64,000 nucleotides of DNA from Amorphophallus konjac (Eukaryota; Streptophyta; Magnoliopsida; Alismatales; Araceae). Shown piece by piece: positions 1 to 11,699 of this stretch (its first letter is position 1; each line of letters begins with the position of its first letter). Under the pieces are notes generated by a model. That model worked only from the letters and a program-made list of their open reading frames with translations, did no database searches and was not told the DNA's origin. Made by a program: the position numbers and the translations under genes. The DNA lies in NCBI GenBank assembly GCA_022559845.1, contig CM040117.1:145642732-145706731 (forward strand), read 5' to 3'.

Positions 1-448
1 CCAGAACCCGGGGGTAGGGAAACATAAACAGAGTAATATAGAGAAAGAATAACAGCGAACACTATGCATGCAGTGCTCTTTCACCCCTTTTATTCATTCA
101 ATCGTCACACAAGTTACATCAGATGGTCTCCATCAAACCAAAAGGAAGAAATGAAGGAAACCCAACAGGAGACACATAGTTTCATCGGGACGAACTAATC
201 GTCAGGTAAGAACATAAACATTGGGGAGAGAAAAATACAGCAGAGAAAACAACGGAGAAACTATGGGGGAGGGCGGAGTATTGACTCCTCTCCCTCCCCA
301 GCTGCCCACCTTCTTCTCTGATCTCTTGGCTTCTTCTCTGCTTCTTCTTCTGTTGACGCTTCTCTTCTATCGTTGTTGTTCTCTCAGTCTCTTTTTTTTG
401 TGTCTATCTCTCCCCCCTTTTTTGTGTCTATCTCTCCCCCTGTTGAGA
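1..448 (-). mobile_element. Partial LTR of element O (left copy)
   Basis: This stretch is nearly the same as 22976 to about 23480, including the start AACCCGGGGGTAGGGAAAC, the AATAAA-like stretch near 90 and the C/T-rich block at 280-440. It is therefore the transcribed (R-U5) side of the LTR whose fuller copy ends at 24024. The left end runs off the window. The promoter side is missing: similarity stops where an inverted-repeat element begins at about 449, and the sequence after that element does not resume the LTR. Minus orientation is inferred from the TATA box of the right copy. Confidence 0.7.
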
Positions 449-773
449 GAAATTGTCACACATGTGACTGGCACGCCTAATAAACCAAATAAATAAAATA
501 AATAAATAAATAAAATAACAACAAGGGGAAAAAAATCAAGAGGAGGCTGGCTTCGGTGAAAACCCGAAAGGGCGCTTAAGCCAGTAATGTGGCAATTTAA
601 AGTTCCCTTTTTCACCCTTCCTAATAAAACTCCGAGAATGACGATCATCATAAAGTCCCACCGGGCATGCCAGACTTGTGGGGACGGATTTTTTTTTCGT
701 TTGTTTTACATTCTTTATTCTTTTGTTTCTATGGTTTATTTATTAGCGTGCCAGTCACATTTGTGACGATTTC
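449..773. mobile_element. Foldback / MITE-like element with 28-bp terminal inverted repeats
   Basis: The ends 449-476 and 746-773 are inverted copies of each other with two mismatches (GAAATTGTCACACATGTGAC against GAAATCGTCACAAATGTGAC). Each end also contains the near-palindrome GTCACA-ATGTGAC. The 325-bp body is AT-rich and has no ORF of note. No clear target duplication is seen, so the superfamily (Mutator-like, hAT-like or other) cannot be assigned. It starts exactly where the LTR at 1-448 stops matching its copy, which supports an insertion or rearrangement there. Confidence 0.55.
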
Positions 774-1029
774 ATTGTGCGCTCGATCTGACTTCTAATC
801 AGTCGATTGTGAGTGATCGTGTCTGGACCAAAAATCCGTCATACCATAAAGGTTATGACGTTAATTACGTCCTCCCTAAGAAGGACAACCCTTGATTAAA
901 CGCCAAAGTAAGAGGAGACCGGCGGCAAAAACCTAAATGAGAGCATGCTAATTTATCTGCAAGACATTAAGGAGACTGGATAAAGCGAGGGTATATCAGG
1001 TGCGGAGCAAATCCGGCAACATATCCCCA
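774..1029. other. Short unassigned stretch with two small hairpins
   Basis: No gene is seen. Positions 837-860 form a stem (CGTCATA against TATGACG), followed by GTTAATTA and then by a second stem at about 868-885 (GTCCT against AGGAC). The layout of stem plus GTTAATT is the same as in the ACGCC/GGCGT arrays of element D, although the stem sequence differs. Confidence 0.4.
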
Positions 1030-2430
1030 TATCTTGGATCATGCCAAGGAGTGATAGACCCTCATCCATGGGATGCCAGGACGAAGGCCGAAAGAGAAGG
1101 GCACTAGGCCCGGGAACACTGTTTGCATTCGTAGCACCGGTTGATATTCCCTTGGAAACCATCGGAGCACGTGCGGTGGCAGAGCTCCTTAGGTTCATAG
1201 GGTTACAGAGGAATCCTGATCGGGACCGAGTAATGTAGGGGAGGCCATTCCCCATTAGTTTATCTCCTGAGGCATGCATGATGACCTCTGGATATCCCTC
1301 AGACAGGTACAATGGAATGACCAAGAGTTGGACTGAGGTGGAGATGGAAATTCCTAGTGCAGAGCTCTGGTGTAACCTTCTCGGCACAGTTTTCATATAA
1401 AAGGGAGGGGTTCTAGACACGCAAATGCCATGCCGGGAAGGTAGGGGTTTGTTGGCAAAAGGAGGGTTCTCGGCGTGGAAATGCCATGCCGGGAACTATT
1501 CATCGTGCCGGGAAGGTCCTGTGCCGGGAAGGTAGGGGTTTGTTGACAAAAGGAGGGTTCTCGACGTGGAAATGCCATGTCGGGAACTATTCATCGTGCC
1601 GGGAAGGTAGGGGTTTGTTGACAAAAGGAGGGTTCTCGGCGTGGAAATGCCATGCCGGGAACTATTCATCATGCCGGGAAGGTCCCGTGCTGGGAAGGTA
1701 GGGGTTTGTTGGCACAAAAGAGGGTTCTCGGCATGGAAATGCCATGCCGGGAAGGTCCCGTGCCGGGAAGGTAGGGGTTTGTTGGCACAAAAGAGGGTTC
1801 TCGGCACAATTACTAGGAGTGTAGAAAGGGATTCTCGGCACGGAGCAGAGAGGTTCTCGGCGCGCCAACTGAAGGGCTTCTCGGCATGGCTTGGGAAAGG
1901 GTTCTCGGCGTGCGAAGGGCCGTGCCGGGAACTGTTCATCGCGCCGAGAGATTCTGGCGCCGGGAAGGTAGGGGTTTTGGGCGTCGGGAAGGTTTATGGG
2001 ATTTCACGGTGCTCTGTTCTAAGGGTTTTTGGGATTTAGGCTTCGATTGATGTAGGGTTTAGGACACAAATGGGGGGCTGGATCAGGGCATTTGCTAGGC
2101 AGTGCCAAGGAATCAAAGGGGGGAGGTAGAATCCATTGAGGGATCACGATCATCAGCCGTTTACAGTCCTCTGGGATAGATGTTCTTTCCCTGTCACCAG
2201 TCGTCCAGGGAATCAAGAGATAGCCATCTCAGATCCCTGGAGCGACCTTAGTGGCTTGAGAAGAGGAGACTGAATGAGAGAAAGGAGGGCTTTGTGATGC
2301 CATCATCACTGACGGGGGGATAGGATAGAGCCCAAAGACCCATGGAAGCGAGGATCGGGGCTCTACCTTTACTGTTCCTCCAGGAATAGCAGTCAGAGGG
2401 TGGAAATCATCCGAAAACCCCGATCATCAG
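1030..2430. repeat. Direct duplication, copy 1 (internal part of element O)
   Basis: This segment is a diverged direct copy of about 2600-3560. Matching blocks come in the same order: GTGATAGACC near 1050 against 2605, GCAGTGGCAGAGCTCCTT-like near 1175 against 2730, a run of TTCTCGGC words, and a block around GATCCCTGGAGC at 2235 against 3318. Copy 1 is longer because it holds a minisatellite at 1425-1810. A TATA-like TATAAAAG lies near 1399 on the plus strand. The minus frame contains a short peptide block (SSATA..) similar in both copies, but no known family is recognised. It may be a broken coding region or a regulatory repeat of the host element. Confidence 0.5.
1425..1810. repeat. Minisatellite of TGCCGGGAA / TTCTCGGC units
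   Basis: About five imperfect units of roughly 75-100 bp occur in tandem. Each carries TGCCGGGAAGGTAGGGGTTT, then TTCTCGGCGTGG, then AAATGCCATG. TGCCGGGAA and TTCTCGGCA are complementary if G-U pairs are allowed, so a transcript of either strand could fold into serial hairpins. Units differ by small indels, for example GACAAAAGG against GGCACAAAAG. Confidence 0.75.
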
Positions 2431-2599
2431 AATGACTGATTCATGTAATAAACAAGCACATATTCCAAAGAACAGAGGAACTAAAGATCTCATCATTTCA
2501 TTTATTAGCCTCATGATATTATGTTTAGTTTCCACATCTCTTTTAGTGCCAGCTCCTGGAGAAATTTAGGCAGCACCTCCCTTGGATTTAGCATTTGCC

Positions 2600-3560
2600 A
2601 GGGAATGATAGACAATCACCCACGGAGTGCCGGGGTGAAAGCAAAAAAAGAAGGGTATTAGACCCCTAGCCAGTGTGCACGCTTGCAGCACTATCTTAAT
2701 ATCCCCTTTTAAGGCCATCAAAGCCCATGCAGTGGCAGAGCTCCTTTGGCTAGTAGGGTCTGTGAACAAAGTCCACTCCAAACGGCATAATGTAGGGGGG
2801 AGTTGCTCCCCATTGATTTGATCCTTGAGGCGGGTATGATGACCATGAATATCTCTCAATAGGATGTAGGGTTGCCTTGGGTGAATCACAAGGGTGTAGG
2901 AATAGTTTCTTGGCCGGTAGCAAGGGGTTCTCGGCATGGCTCCAAGCATTGGAGGGTTCTCAGCGTACGAATTGGGAATTAGAAAGGGGAGGCCAAGGTT
3001 CTCGGTGCCATGGTTCCCGGCGCGCTAACCAGCGTGCCGAGGGCTATTCATGGCGCCGGGAGAGTCTTGGGCTGAGAAGGTCTGGGCGCCAGGAAGTCCT
3101 GCTTTGGGGTTTTAGGGGGTTCTTCAGCATGGATTCCGAACTGGATTCGGGGTGTAAAAAGGCTGGATCAGGGTCTTATCAAGGTAAAGCACGGGAAATA
3201 TTTGGAGGTAAGATCCATTGAGAAATCTGGGTCATCAACCATTGAAACCCTCAGGATATATTTACATGTTATTTTATTGCCTGCTGTCCAGGTGATCAAG
3301 AGATTGATGTCTCTGATCCCTGAGCAACCTAAAGGCTCGAGAGAGGGCTAAAATCTCTGCAGGAGGCATGTCATTAAGAGAAGAAAGGATAAGGAGATGA
3401 AACCCAATAAGCCATTGGATGAGGGCCGGTGCTCCATCCTCATCTTTTCTCAAAGGACAGACCCCCTGATATGCGAAAGATACGGAAACCCGGAATATCA
3501 GAGTCATCAAGCATCTTGCTGAACAACACGTACAGAGGGGGAGACAGATGGCGGAGCAAG
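2600..3560. repeat. Direct duplication, copy 2 (internal part of element O)
   Basis: This is the diverged partner of 1030-2430, without the expanded minisatellite. TTCTCGGCATGG-type words are present at 2930-3110. The minus strand holds two open stretches (2566-2949 and 3274-3600) whose peptides are weakly similar to the matching parts of copy 1. They resemble no protein family that can be named. The copy is cut at its right end by element D at 3580. Confidence 0.5.
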
Positions 3561-3574
3561 GTATCAGTGCCTCT

Positions 3575-3579
3575 ACTGC
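3575..3579. repeat. Target-site duplication of element D (left), ACTGC
   Basis: These five bases directly precede the TGTAGA end of the outer LTR. They are repeated exactly at 22895-22899 after the TCTACA end of the other outer LTR. This shows that the whole 19.3 kb between them integrated as one unit. Confidence 0.9.
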
Positions 3580-4689
3580 TGTAGATTCTAAGAAATCCAC
3601 TTAGAAATAAAATGGATAATAAAGCTAAAAAAAAGTATGTGAAGAGGGGGAGAAAAGGGGAGCATGCGTAGGATGCTAAGGGGAATGTGATCGCCAGAGA
3701 CGCGAGGGCCTCAAAGATATAACAAATAATAAAAGGGAGGGATCGCGAAGAATACCTTGAAAGTGCGGGGATGTGAGTACTCCTTTTCTCTTCAAGATCG
3801 GCCGGCCGACGAAGAGAGTCTTTTCAATTAATTACCCTTGCAAAACAAAGACAACAACACCAAAAGATATGGATTAGAAACAATAGTGTAGCATCAAATT
3901 CAATAAAAATATAGGTGAGCATGAAAAATATGAACAATACACACCTTAAGGGGATTGCCCTTAAACCCCTATGCAAAAGGGTGGGAGATGTATGATGCAT
4001 GCAAATAAAAATAAAAATTAAGGGAAGTGTGCAAGAGTTGCACTATGGGGAGATCTCAATGTGATGGTTGAGAAAAATCAATAAGACAATGATGCATGCA
4101 TGTATTATGAACTAATAAAAAAAAAATATAAATAAGGGGAGATAAGATAAAAAATCTTGTTTGGTGGCTCCTTTGGCTTGAATGTTCAATGGGGAAAAAC
4201 TTCAAAAGGGATGAAGATGTCAACGTGAGAAGCCCCCTTAGCCGACGCCACCTTCGGTTCCTGTAAAAAAAAGAAGAAGAAGAAAGAAACAAACAAAAGA
4301 AGAGGGGAGCGAAGAAGAAGAAGGGAAACAGAAGAATAAGAAGAATAAGACAGAAGAAGAAAGAAGAAGGAGAATCAAAAGAAGACAGAAGAAGAAGAAG
4401 ACGGCAGAAGAAGAAGGGAAAGAAAAAAAAACAGAAGAGGAAAAAGACCGCAGTAGCAGAAAAGAACAAAGAAGGAAGAAGGAAAAAAATAAAAAAAAAC
4501 CGGGAAGAAACCTCCGGAGTCCAATCCAACAGAGGTGAAGAATCTCTATCAAAAAAGGATCGAACCTCATAGATGGAAAGATAAGAATGGGCAAGAGCCT
4601 AAGGAGGGAAGGATAAGAATGGGCAAGGTGACCAAACGAAGTAGGAGTCTTTCTGGGAAAGGTTGCATCCGTTCGGAGCACAAAGGTGA

Positions 4690-5280
4690 AACACGACTTG
4701 GATAAGGGCGTTAATTAAAGAATTAACGACCTCTCCAAAGGGCGTTAATTAAAACACGACTTATATAAGGGCGTTAATTCAAAAATCAAATTTTAGAATT
4801 TATTTGAAAAATTGTGAAACACGTCTGATTCAAAGGCGTTAATTAAAACACGCCCTAGCCAAGGACGTTAATTCAAAATATTCAAAATAGGGCCATTTTT
4901 CATTTCTCAATATTATTTTCCCATTTTTTAGGTGAAGGTGCATCTCGTCGTCCTGATTCCAACGACTATTTTTGTGAATTTTTCTGACACCCGGAAGGCC
5001 ACCAAATCACCTCTGGAAGGGGTTGAAAAATAATAATAAAATATTACATTTGAAAGACACGCCCTCACTTGAGGCGTGAATTCATTTTTTTAATTTTTTT
5101 ATTAAAAATAACGCCTTATTCTAAGTCGTTAATTCCCGAAAAATTCCGAAAAATTCTCAGAAAAATCCAGAAAAATAGGAATTTGATAGAAATGACGCCC
5201 TGAAGATATGTCGTTAATTTTTTTAGAAACGCCCCATGTCAAGTCGTTATTTAAAAGACGCCCCCAGTCAAGTCGTTATT
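4690..5280. repeat. ACGCC / GGCGTTAATT hairpin-word array in LTR 1
   Basis: About eight pairs of an ACGCC- or ACGTC/ACGAC-like word and a GGCGT- or GTCGT-like word are spaced roughly 10-20 bases apart, and most are followed by TAATT. Examples lie near 4700, 4745, 4765, 4820, 4850, 5060, 5112, 5200 and 5225. Equivalent arrays occur in the other two LTRs (13255-13830 and 22085-22680). Confidence 0.7.
4760..4769 (-). promoter_or_regulatory. Candidate TATA box of element D LTR 1
   Basis: CTTATATAAG is a palindrome, so it reads the same on the minus strand, and it sits inside a GGCGT word pair. The same sequence is at 22157-22166 in the 5' outer LTR. In the middle LTR the matching bases read CTTATATCAG, so the TATA core is damaged there. 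No transcription start can be confirmed from sequence alone. Confidence 0.4.
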
Positions 5281-5499
5281 TCTGAAAAATTGAGAAAAAT
5301 ACCCAGAAAATTCAGAAAAATTCAGAAAAATCCAGAAAAAAGGGAAAAATAGAAAAAAATAAGAAAAGGGTAAAAAATGGAGAAATCCAAGAAAAGTGAG
5401 AAAAAATCACTCAAATAGAACTAATTTGAGGGTCAAATTGGGGCATTACAAGGTAATATGAGATGTACTCATAGTAACGTCAATTTTGGCGTGTCTACA

Positions 5500-8240
5500 G
5501 CTGCCCCGCCTTGGCGTCTGCTTTGCAAGGGAGCGTAGCAAACTGAAAAGTAGATGCCAAGGTGTGATGAGACACGCAATCGACATCACTTGATGAGAAA
5601 TGAAATCAGAAGCACGAGATGAAGCAAATCTCGGGAAATTCAAGGAAATCAACAATGTTCGGATGAAACGGGGAGTGTGCACCCGGTGCACGAAGGAGAT
5701 AAAATAAATGATCAACTTCCAGCGCGGTGGAAGTACCCCAGGTCACAAACCTGAAGGTTTCACCATTGGGGAGCGGTTACCAGCCAGTGGACGTGCTGCA
5801 GCCAAGGTGGATCAAAGGGAAAAGGATTAAAATAAGATGATAGAAATCCAAACAAGGAGCTTTCGAGAAAATGACCCAAAACAGCGACAAAACGAACTGA
5901 GGACTCAATTCGGCATGGAATATCTCACATTGAAGATCAAGATCAATTTGACCCACAAAAACAGTTTATCAGAATGATTTTTCAACAATTGTTTCAAATT
6001 CCTACATGAATGCATGCTGGGTTCAAAGGGAAAAAATAAATCAAATGAAAATATAGAATAATCAAGGATAATATTGTTAAACTGCCAAGACTGGGTCAAG
6101 AAACCAATTTCGCGAGCTGATACTAAGCCGAAGCCCGTTTATCCACGCACCAACTCGTAAAAGGGAACCATCGTCCCCAGTCTTGGATGGCTCAACGGCC
6201 TATCCGTGTGACTAAGACTCCTCTGGAATCATCATTATTTTTGATGAAGGGGAACTCAAATTCCAGATTTACCAAAGCCACAAGGTCCTTGATATAATCT
6301 AACAGCGTAATAACATATAGTAGAATGCATACAGGGAGAGATGGTGGAGCAATAAGTATGGGGGAACTGAGAAATGAGGTGCCAGCACCGTGGGGCTTTG
6401 ATGATGACGCCCAGTCGGTGGGACCAAGAGCTTCTTCCTGCGCTCAAAAATTCATCAGCCAAGATATAAAAGATAACAAGCAATGAATAAGGCATTCAAG
6501 CGTAACAAGCATAGCATCAATCACGTGTACATGGCATGAATAGCACGAATCAAAGCATGGCATTGTAAATTATCATTGTTTGTTGTTTCGTCATGAGGAT
6601 GACAATCTTGGCTAATCGAGATTGTGGAGTTAAATAATCAGGGTCTGATAATGTCCAATGGCAAAATTGATCAAGGAATTTATAAGGCCCATTGGCAGAA
6701 TTGATCGAGAGAAATCAGCAGGAGTTGATCGAAAGATTTGGAGATGAATAATCATAAGATATGACCAAAAAATATAAGTAGATGATAATCAAAAATGCCC
6801 AGGGTGGCATGTCATGAGAATATCGGGAAAAATCAATAGATTGCTAACAATGAGTGAAGATAGGACTTATCCCGTGCCCTTGGTCCTTGCAAAATTGTTC
6901 CTGCAAAACATCATCAGAAAATACAATGCAAATCTTTTTGGATTTTGAAAATATGCAAATTTTTATGGAGTTTTTTTTTTGGAAATATGCAAATTTTTAT
7001 GGAGTTTTTGAAATAATTGCATTTTTATGGAGATTTAGAAGAAATATCTGATTTTTGTTTGGCTTTGCAATATTCAATTTTTTTAGATTTTGGCTTAGAC
7101 ATTGCTAAAGCAGCATCAAAGAGTTGTTTTGAACCACTGGCTAGGGGTCCTAGTTCCTTCCCCTTTCGCTAAAACTGCCCAAAGCTGGACGTGCATTGAA
7201 AGGTGGCATCCTGTAACCGACCGTCTTTGATCAACGGTGCCCCTACCAAGGCCATACCTGAGAAACATTCGGTCTTGGAGGGAGAAGAGAAGAATAATTG
7301 AGACAAGCTTTATGCAGGATGGGAGATGTCGGGACTTGAATTCCTTCCAAGGTGTTTCCCCTCAAAGAGGTAGTCTGTTGCGCCGGGGCTTTGTGCCTTT
7401 GATTTTCAGACCCTTGACATGCATACGACCAGGGTTTTCCCTGCGGGGACTTTGCCACTCTTGACATGCCATAATTCATAATTGCTTTTATCAAAATTCT
7501 GATTTGATTTTCATAATGGCCCTTTTGGCGAGATGTATATCATGAAATTCATATGAAAACTCATATTGATTTTGGGTCAAGACTGCCCCTATTTGAGTCT
7601 CCTCTCGTATTGGGGATTACCGAGGTTGGTCATCTCATCCGTCAACCTCTTGCCCCTGCATTCGGCTGAGTAAAGAAGAGAAAAGACTTTCGGTATACTC
7701 ATGGCATGGCCAAGGTAGTAACGGTGTTCAACCAAAAGAGCCGGCTAAGGACGCCGTGAAGTGTGTGTGGTGCCCAACTAAGGGTTGCTCTTAACAAGCG
7801 GGGAGAGAATGTTGAATTCCCAGCGCGGGGTTCTTTATCAACCAAAGTGCTGCAAAAGCAAGCCTAACGACTCTTTTTTATGAAAAACAATTCAATTAAA
7901 AGGCCTAAGATAAAGGTTTGAAACACCATTCTTAATCCCGTTAAGAAGCACTTTGTTTTAAAAATCATGCGTGAAGCGATGAGGAGATATATCGTAGAAA
8001 TGCTTACTTACGCCAATATTACCTTGTAACCTTCGTAGAAGCAGCTGCTGAAGGTGATCATCATGGGATTTGTCCTCTTTGGAAGCAAAGGATCTTGAAA
8101 GTGGCCTAACAAGAAGGAGTGGTGCCCAGACCAGACGCAGATGAAATAAGAAGAAAAGAAAAAGAGACAAGGGCTAGAACTCCCTTATTAAGGCGCGGAG
8201 ACCCTGATTACAAGGAACAGTTTACAAAAGAAGCGGAAAA
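5500..8240 (-). other. Element D internal 1: 3' non-coding region
   Basis: No coding region is supported. On the minus strand the stretch ends in a purine-rich tract (AAGGCGGGGCAGC, 5500-5512) directly against the LTR, the expected plus-strand primer position. It contains AT-rich imperfect repeats at 6925-7085 and blocks near 7230-7460 and 7620-7840. Those blocks recur in order in internal 2 and, more diverged, in element P at 56690-58640. This order conservation shows that D and P are related families. Confidence 0.7.
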
Positions 8241-11236
8241 TTAGGAGGTGGAGTGAGGACTAAAGCCTCGGAAACAATGGGAGAAAGGGCAAATGCCCAA
8301 AGCAATGGATGTAGAAGAAGTTGGGTCGGACCCAAGATCTGGAGGAATCAGAAGAAGAAATTGGTAAATGGAAAGAGGCGGATCCGGAGGGTCCGGAGGC
8401 AGAGGAGAATCATGAGCGGAGGAATCCGGAGGCTCCGGGGGCAGTGGAGAATCATGAGCGGAGGAATCCGGAGGCTCCGGAGGCAGTGGAGGATTATGGT
8501 AGGAATCATCCGGAGGCTCCGGAGGGATATCGAAAGAAGGGACGCGATGCCCTGGGGAAAAATAAGGAAAAAGAAGATGGAAAAGGAAGAAGAAAATGAA
8601 GGATGTGATGTCCCGGAGGATCAAAAAGATGAATTGGAGGAAAGATGGATGGTCCGGAGGTTCCGGAGGAATGAAATCAGGAAGATGATAGAGAAAATAA
8701 GACAAAGAATCCGGAGGTTCCGGAGGAAGCAAATGGAAAGGGGCACGATGCCCGGGAAAAAGATGGAGACAATCAGGTGGAGAATCCGGAGGTTCCGGAG
8801 GAATACAATCGGGAAGAGTATGAGAGCCCGGAGGTTCCGGAGGAATACAATCAAGGGGGAAAAGGTGGAAAAGGGTGTCGTGCCCGGGGGAGAAGTCCGG
8901 AGGTTCCGGAGAAAGAGGGTGGAAAGGGGCGGCATGCCCGAGGGGAGAGTCCGGAGGTTCCGGAAGAATAGAGTGGAGAGGGGCGCAATGCCCGAGAAAA
9001 AGTGAGAGAAATGAAGGAGAATTTGGAGGAAAATCCGGAGGTTCCGGAGGAGTAAAGGGGAAAGGGGCGCGATGCCCGAGGAATGTAGATGAAGGTGAAT
9101 AAGATGGGAAAGGCGGGATGCCCAGCGGTGCCGGAAGACGGTGGAGATACGGGTTTGGAAACCCGGGAATCAGGAGATGCAAATGCATGTAAAAGGATGG
9201 ATGCAATGTATGCAATGGATGGAATGAATGAATGAATGAAAAATGCATGAAATTCAAAGAAGATGAAGAATATGAAGGGTGAGAGGGCGAGATCCTTTTC
9301 TTATCCCTTGGAGTGGCCCATGAAGAAAAAGTGATAGAAATAGATGAATAGAAAGTGGAGCAAACATGGGAAGGCCCCTTAGCACCAAGATCACTGCCCC
9401 TCCATGGCAGTGAAAAAGTACGACCAATTGGCCCAATAAAAGAAGCTTCGATAAATGACAACCCCCTTGGAAAGCAATCAACAATGTGAGGGAGTTGGAG
9501 AGTTAGAAAATGAAGCATTGCCATGCCCATTGACATATACGGAATGTTGAATAAAATGGGCATTCGCCCCTTGTACGGAATAATCAATTCGGGATTTGAA
9601 GATTTGAACAAGGGGTGCCCTGCCTGGCCCTTAATCGGCATTAATTCTTGGCATCTGCTGAGCAATGGCGGCGTGCATGGCACAATAACTCGGATTGGCA
9701 TCCGGTAAACAAATTCTTGAACTTTGAATGGCACAGTCGTGGCCAAAGTCTTCTTGCCCGGCTCTTGATCGTCCTCGGCGCAAGTAGCTGTAGAAGCACG
9801 CCCCTTCCGAGTAGTAACGGGAGGTGAGGCGGAGGCGGAAGGCTCCGTGGATGGTGGAGGTATAACGGGAGGTGTTGGCAAATGAATAAGTGGAGGTGGA
9901 GGTTCAAACACGTCGAGCTTCTCCCTTTGTTCGGAAACAGTTGGGATGGGCTCGAGTGCAAAAAGTGGTGGATCCTGCTCAGGATTAGCCAGGGGTAAAG
10001 GCGAAAGGCCATATGGTGGAGGAATAGGCAAAATGGGTTTTGGGGTTAAAGAGATGATGGAGGTTTGAAGTGGTGGTAATGGTAGGTTAATTGGGGAAGG
10101 TTCGATGGTAAGCTCGGTGGAGGCTAATGGCATAATGGGGGGAGGTGCAATTGGTGGAGGTTTATTGCAGAGAAAGCGCCGAACGGGACGAGCGGTGTTT
10201 GGAGTGGGGTGAGACTCAAGATGCGCCGGCGTGGGTGATTGAAGTATTGACCCATCGTCGTAACACCAAGAGGTCTCGAGAATAGGGGTTGGATTAGGGA
10301 CGATGGCTTCGTCCTGAGCAGGGGGTTCGTCAAATGAAAGTGGAGGGAGCGGGAAACGAAGGAAACTCGGGAGCGGTGCCTGCACAGCTTCATCATCATC
10401 ATAGACCGGCTCAGATTCTTCAATTGCCGGCTCTTGCTCATTTGGAATATCAACACTGTAGTCGTCCATCCTATCCTTCCATTCTCTCTCCATTCTTGTA
10501 ATATCATCCAAAGCCGCATGGAGAGGATTAATCGGAGTAGGAGGAACTGGCCGTGAACTTGTAACCCTCTTTAATTGTTCCTCCATGGAAGCAATCTTAT
10601 CAAGGATATCCTGCTGGAGGGGAGTAACATGAACAATAGAGGGTTGGCAGGGCATTGAAGGAGGAGCCGCATAAGAAGGCCGTGGAGGGGAATTGACGGG
10701 ATAACCTTAGAAGAACCCGGATGGGCCGGATTGCAAGGAATAAAAGGGCCTCGGGGCCGTGTTGGAGGAGGAATAGAAGGAGGCGGGTGTTGGACCACCC
10801 GAGGAGGAGTATGAGTAGGAGGAGATGGGTAATGGGCTACCCGAACAGGATTATGAATAGAAGAGGGCGGTGGGTGATGGGCCACCCGTGTAGGAATAGA
10901 AGGAGGAGGAGATGCAGGAGATGCACCCTCAACGGCGGCCTTAAGGGCTTGGATCTGTTGAGGGGTAAGATGATCTAATGCATGCAAGATTTGAGAGACC
11001 CTCTCATCGTTGGGAGGAGACGGTCCCGGAGGAATAGTGGTTCGCAATTGAGGAGGGGGACCATAAGAATGGACACTGCCCATGGGTCGGGCATGACCAT
11101 GAGAATAAGGACGTGGTCCCTTGAAAGAGTGGTGAGAATTGTGATGATTAACATGTTGAAATTGAGGATAAGAAGTGCTAGGTTGTGCATCCTCATGAAT
11201 TGAATTGAACATGTTTTTCTTATCATGGTAAGCCAT
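8241..11236 (-). pseudogene. gag-like proline-rich ORF of element D, internal copy 1 (frameshifted)
   Basis: The reading frame starts MAYHDKKNMFNS at 11236 and stays open to 10571. A second, overlapping frame runs from 10655 to 8241. Compared with the intact copy at 16830-19796, one base is missing near 10705, which shifts the frame after PAHPGS. Order: a His/Pro/Ser-rich N-terminus, a segment LTPQQIQAL, proline-rich spacers, a conserved block around KVQEFVYRMPIRV, and a C-terminal tail of PPEPPD repeats. An 18-base in-frame deletion removes VEEAKT after the conserved block. No zinc knuckle or gag Pfam-type domain is visible. The role as gag is inferred from position after primer site and leader, and from similarity of the conserved block to the gag of element P. 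Confidence 0.7.
8370..9080 (-). repeat. PPEPPD-coding hairpin repeat array, internal 1
   Basis: Repeats of TCCGGAGGTTCCGGAGGA alternate with GGGGCGCGATGCCC-like blocks at roughly 50-70 base spacing. TCCGGA is palindromic and occurs twice per unit, and GGGC..GCCC can pair, so each unit offers two short stems. On the minus strand the units encode PPEPPD and GHRAPFH. Unit number and spacing differ from internal 2 (16960-17600). Confidence 0.8.
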
Positions 11237-11373
11237 TATATAATCAAAATTTCACAATAATATGCAAAGAAGCACACAAGTTGGAATGGTTACCGTGATT
11301 TTGATTGTTTAAACCTTGGTGAATTAATGAATTTTATGCAAATTGATATGATTCACACAAGGGGAACCTAGTT

Positions 11374-11571
11374 TCAATATGATTTAACTCCAATGCCAAC
11401 TAGGAACACTCTCACCATGTGTAGGCCAACTAAACTCGGGACTCCAAAAAGGGTACAACCTGCCCGGCGTCCGTGAGGGAATCCACGGGTGCGGGGACTT
11501 ATGGAGGCTTGGTTTAGGAATTTCCAATCCAAAGAGACGGAATGCTCAATGGAGGGTCGTTCCTTCACCAA
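11374..11571 (-). other. Conserved leader module, internal 1
   Basis: This block lies about 200 bases upstream of the gag start on the minus strand. It contains GGTACAACCTGCCCGGCGTC, CGTGAGGGAATCCACGG and CAATGGAGGGTCG on the plus strand. Related blocks stand at 20010-20125, 26690-26805 and 29745-29835. The minus frame reads PSIEHSVSLDW here and at 20010-20125. A short leader peptide, an RNA structure and a packaging signal are all possible. Confidence 0.65.
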
Positions 11572-11699
11572 GGGGGTGTGTGGCTCCTAGTATGTGGAGA
11601 GAGGAGGTCTCCCAAACCAATGCAAAATGAATGAATGAATGAATGCAAGATATAAGCAAAAATATGATACAGTGATAAACAAAGGGGTTCGGTGAAAAC

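Larger units (their letters stand above)
3580..5499 (-). mobile_element. Element D outer LTR 1 (3' LTR)
   Basis: This LTR is 1920 bp with termini TGTAGA and TCTACA, and is almost identical to 20975-22894. It contains a GA-rich block at 4265-4500 and a series of complementary ACGCC / GGCGT words from 4690 to 5280. It ends with short A-rich repeats (CAGAAAAAT units, 5280-5350). The minus-strand ORFs here are only the translation of the GA-rich block and are not genes. Confidence 0.92.

Noticed and set aside
2566..2949. Possible RNase H or host protein fragment on the minus strand
   Set aside because: Similar to the matching part of copy 1 at low level, but no catalytic pattern of any known family could be seen.
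3561..3572. GGTATCAGTGCC as a Met primer site for element O
   Set aside because: It differs from TGGTATCAGAGC, lies on the plus strand whereas O reads minus, and is not next to an LTR end.
4056..4681. Phe/Ser-rich minus-strand ORFs in the D LTRs (also 21453-22078, 12628-13079)
   Set aside because: They are translations of a GA-rich low-complexity block, with no start context or domain.
8253..9005. 250-residue plus-strand ORF rich in Arg/Gly/Glu (RRFRRN repeats)
   Set aside because: It is the reverse reading of the PPEPPD repeat array. The repeat unit happens to lack stops on both strands. The minus frame continues into a long conserved ORF and the plus frame does not.
8500..9080. CRISPR-like array with regular repeats
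   Set aside because: Plant nuclear context, units lie within an ORF, 'spacers' are themselves repeated, and there are no cas genes.
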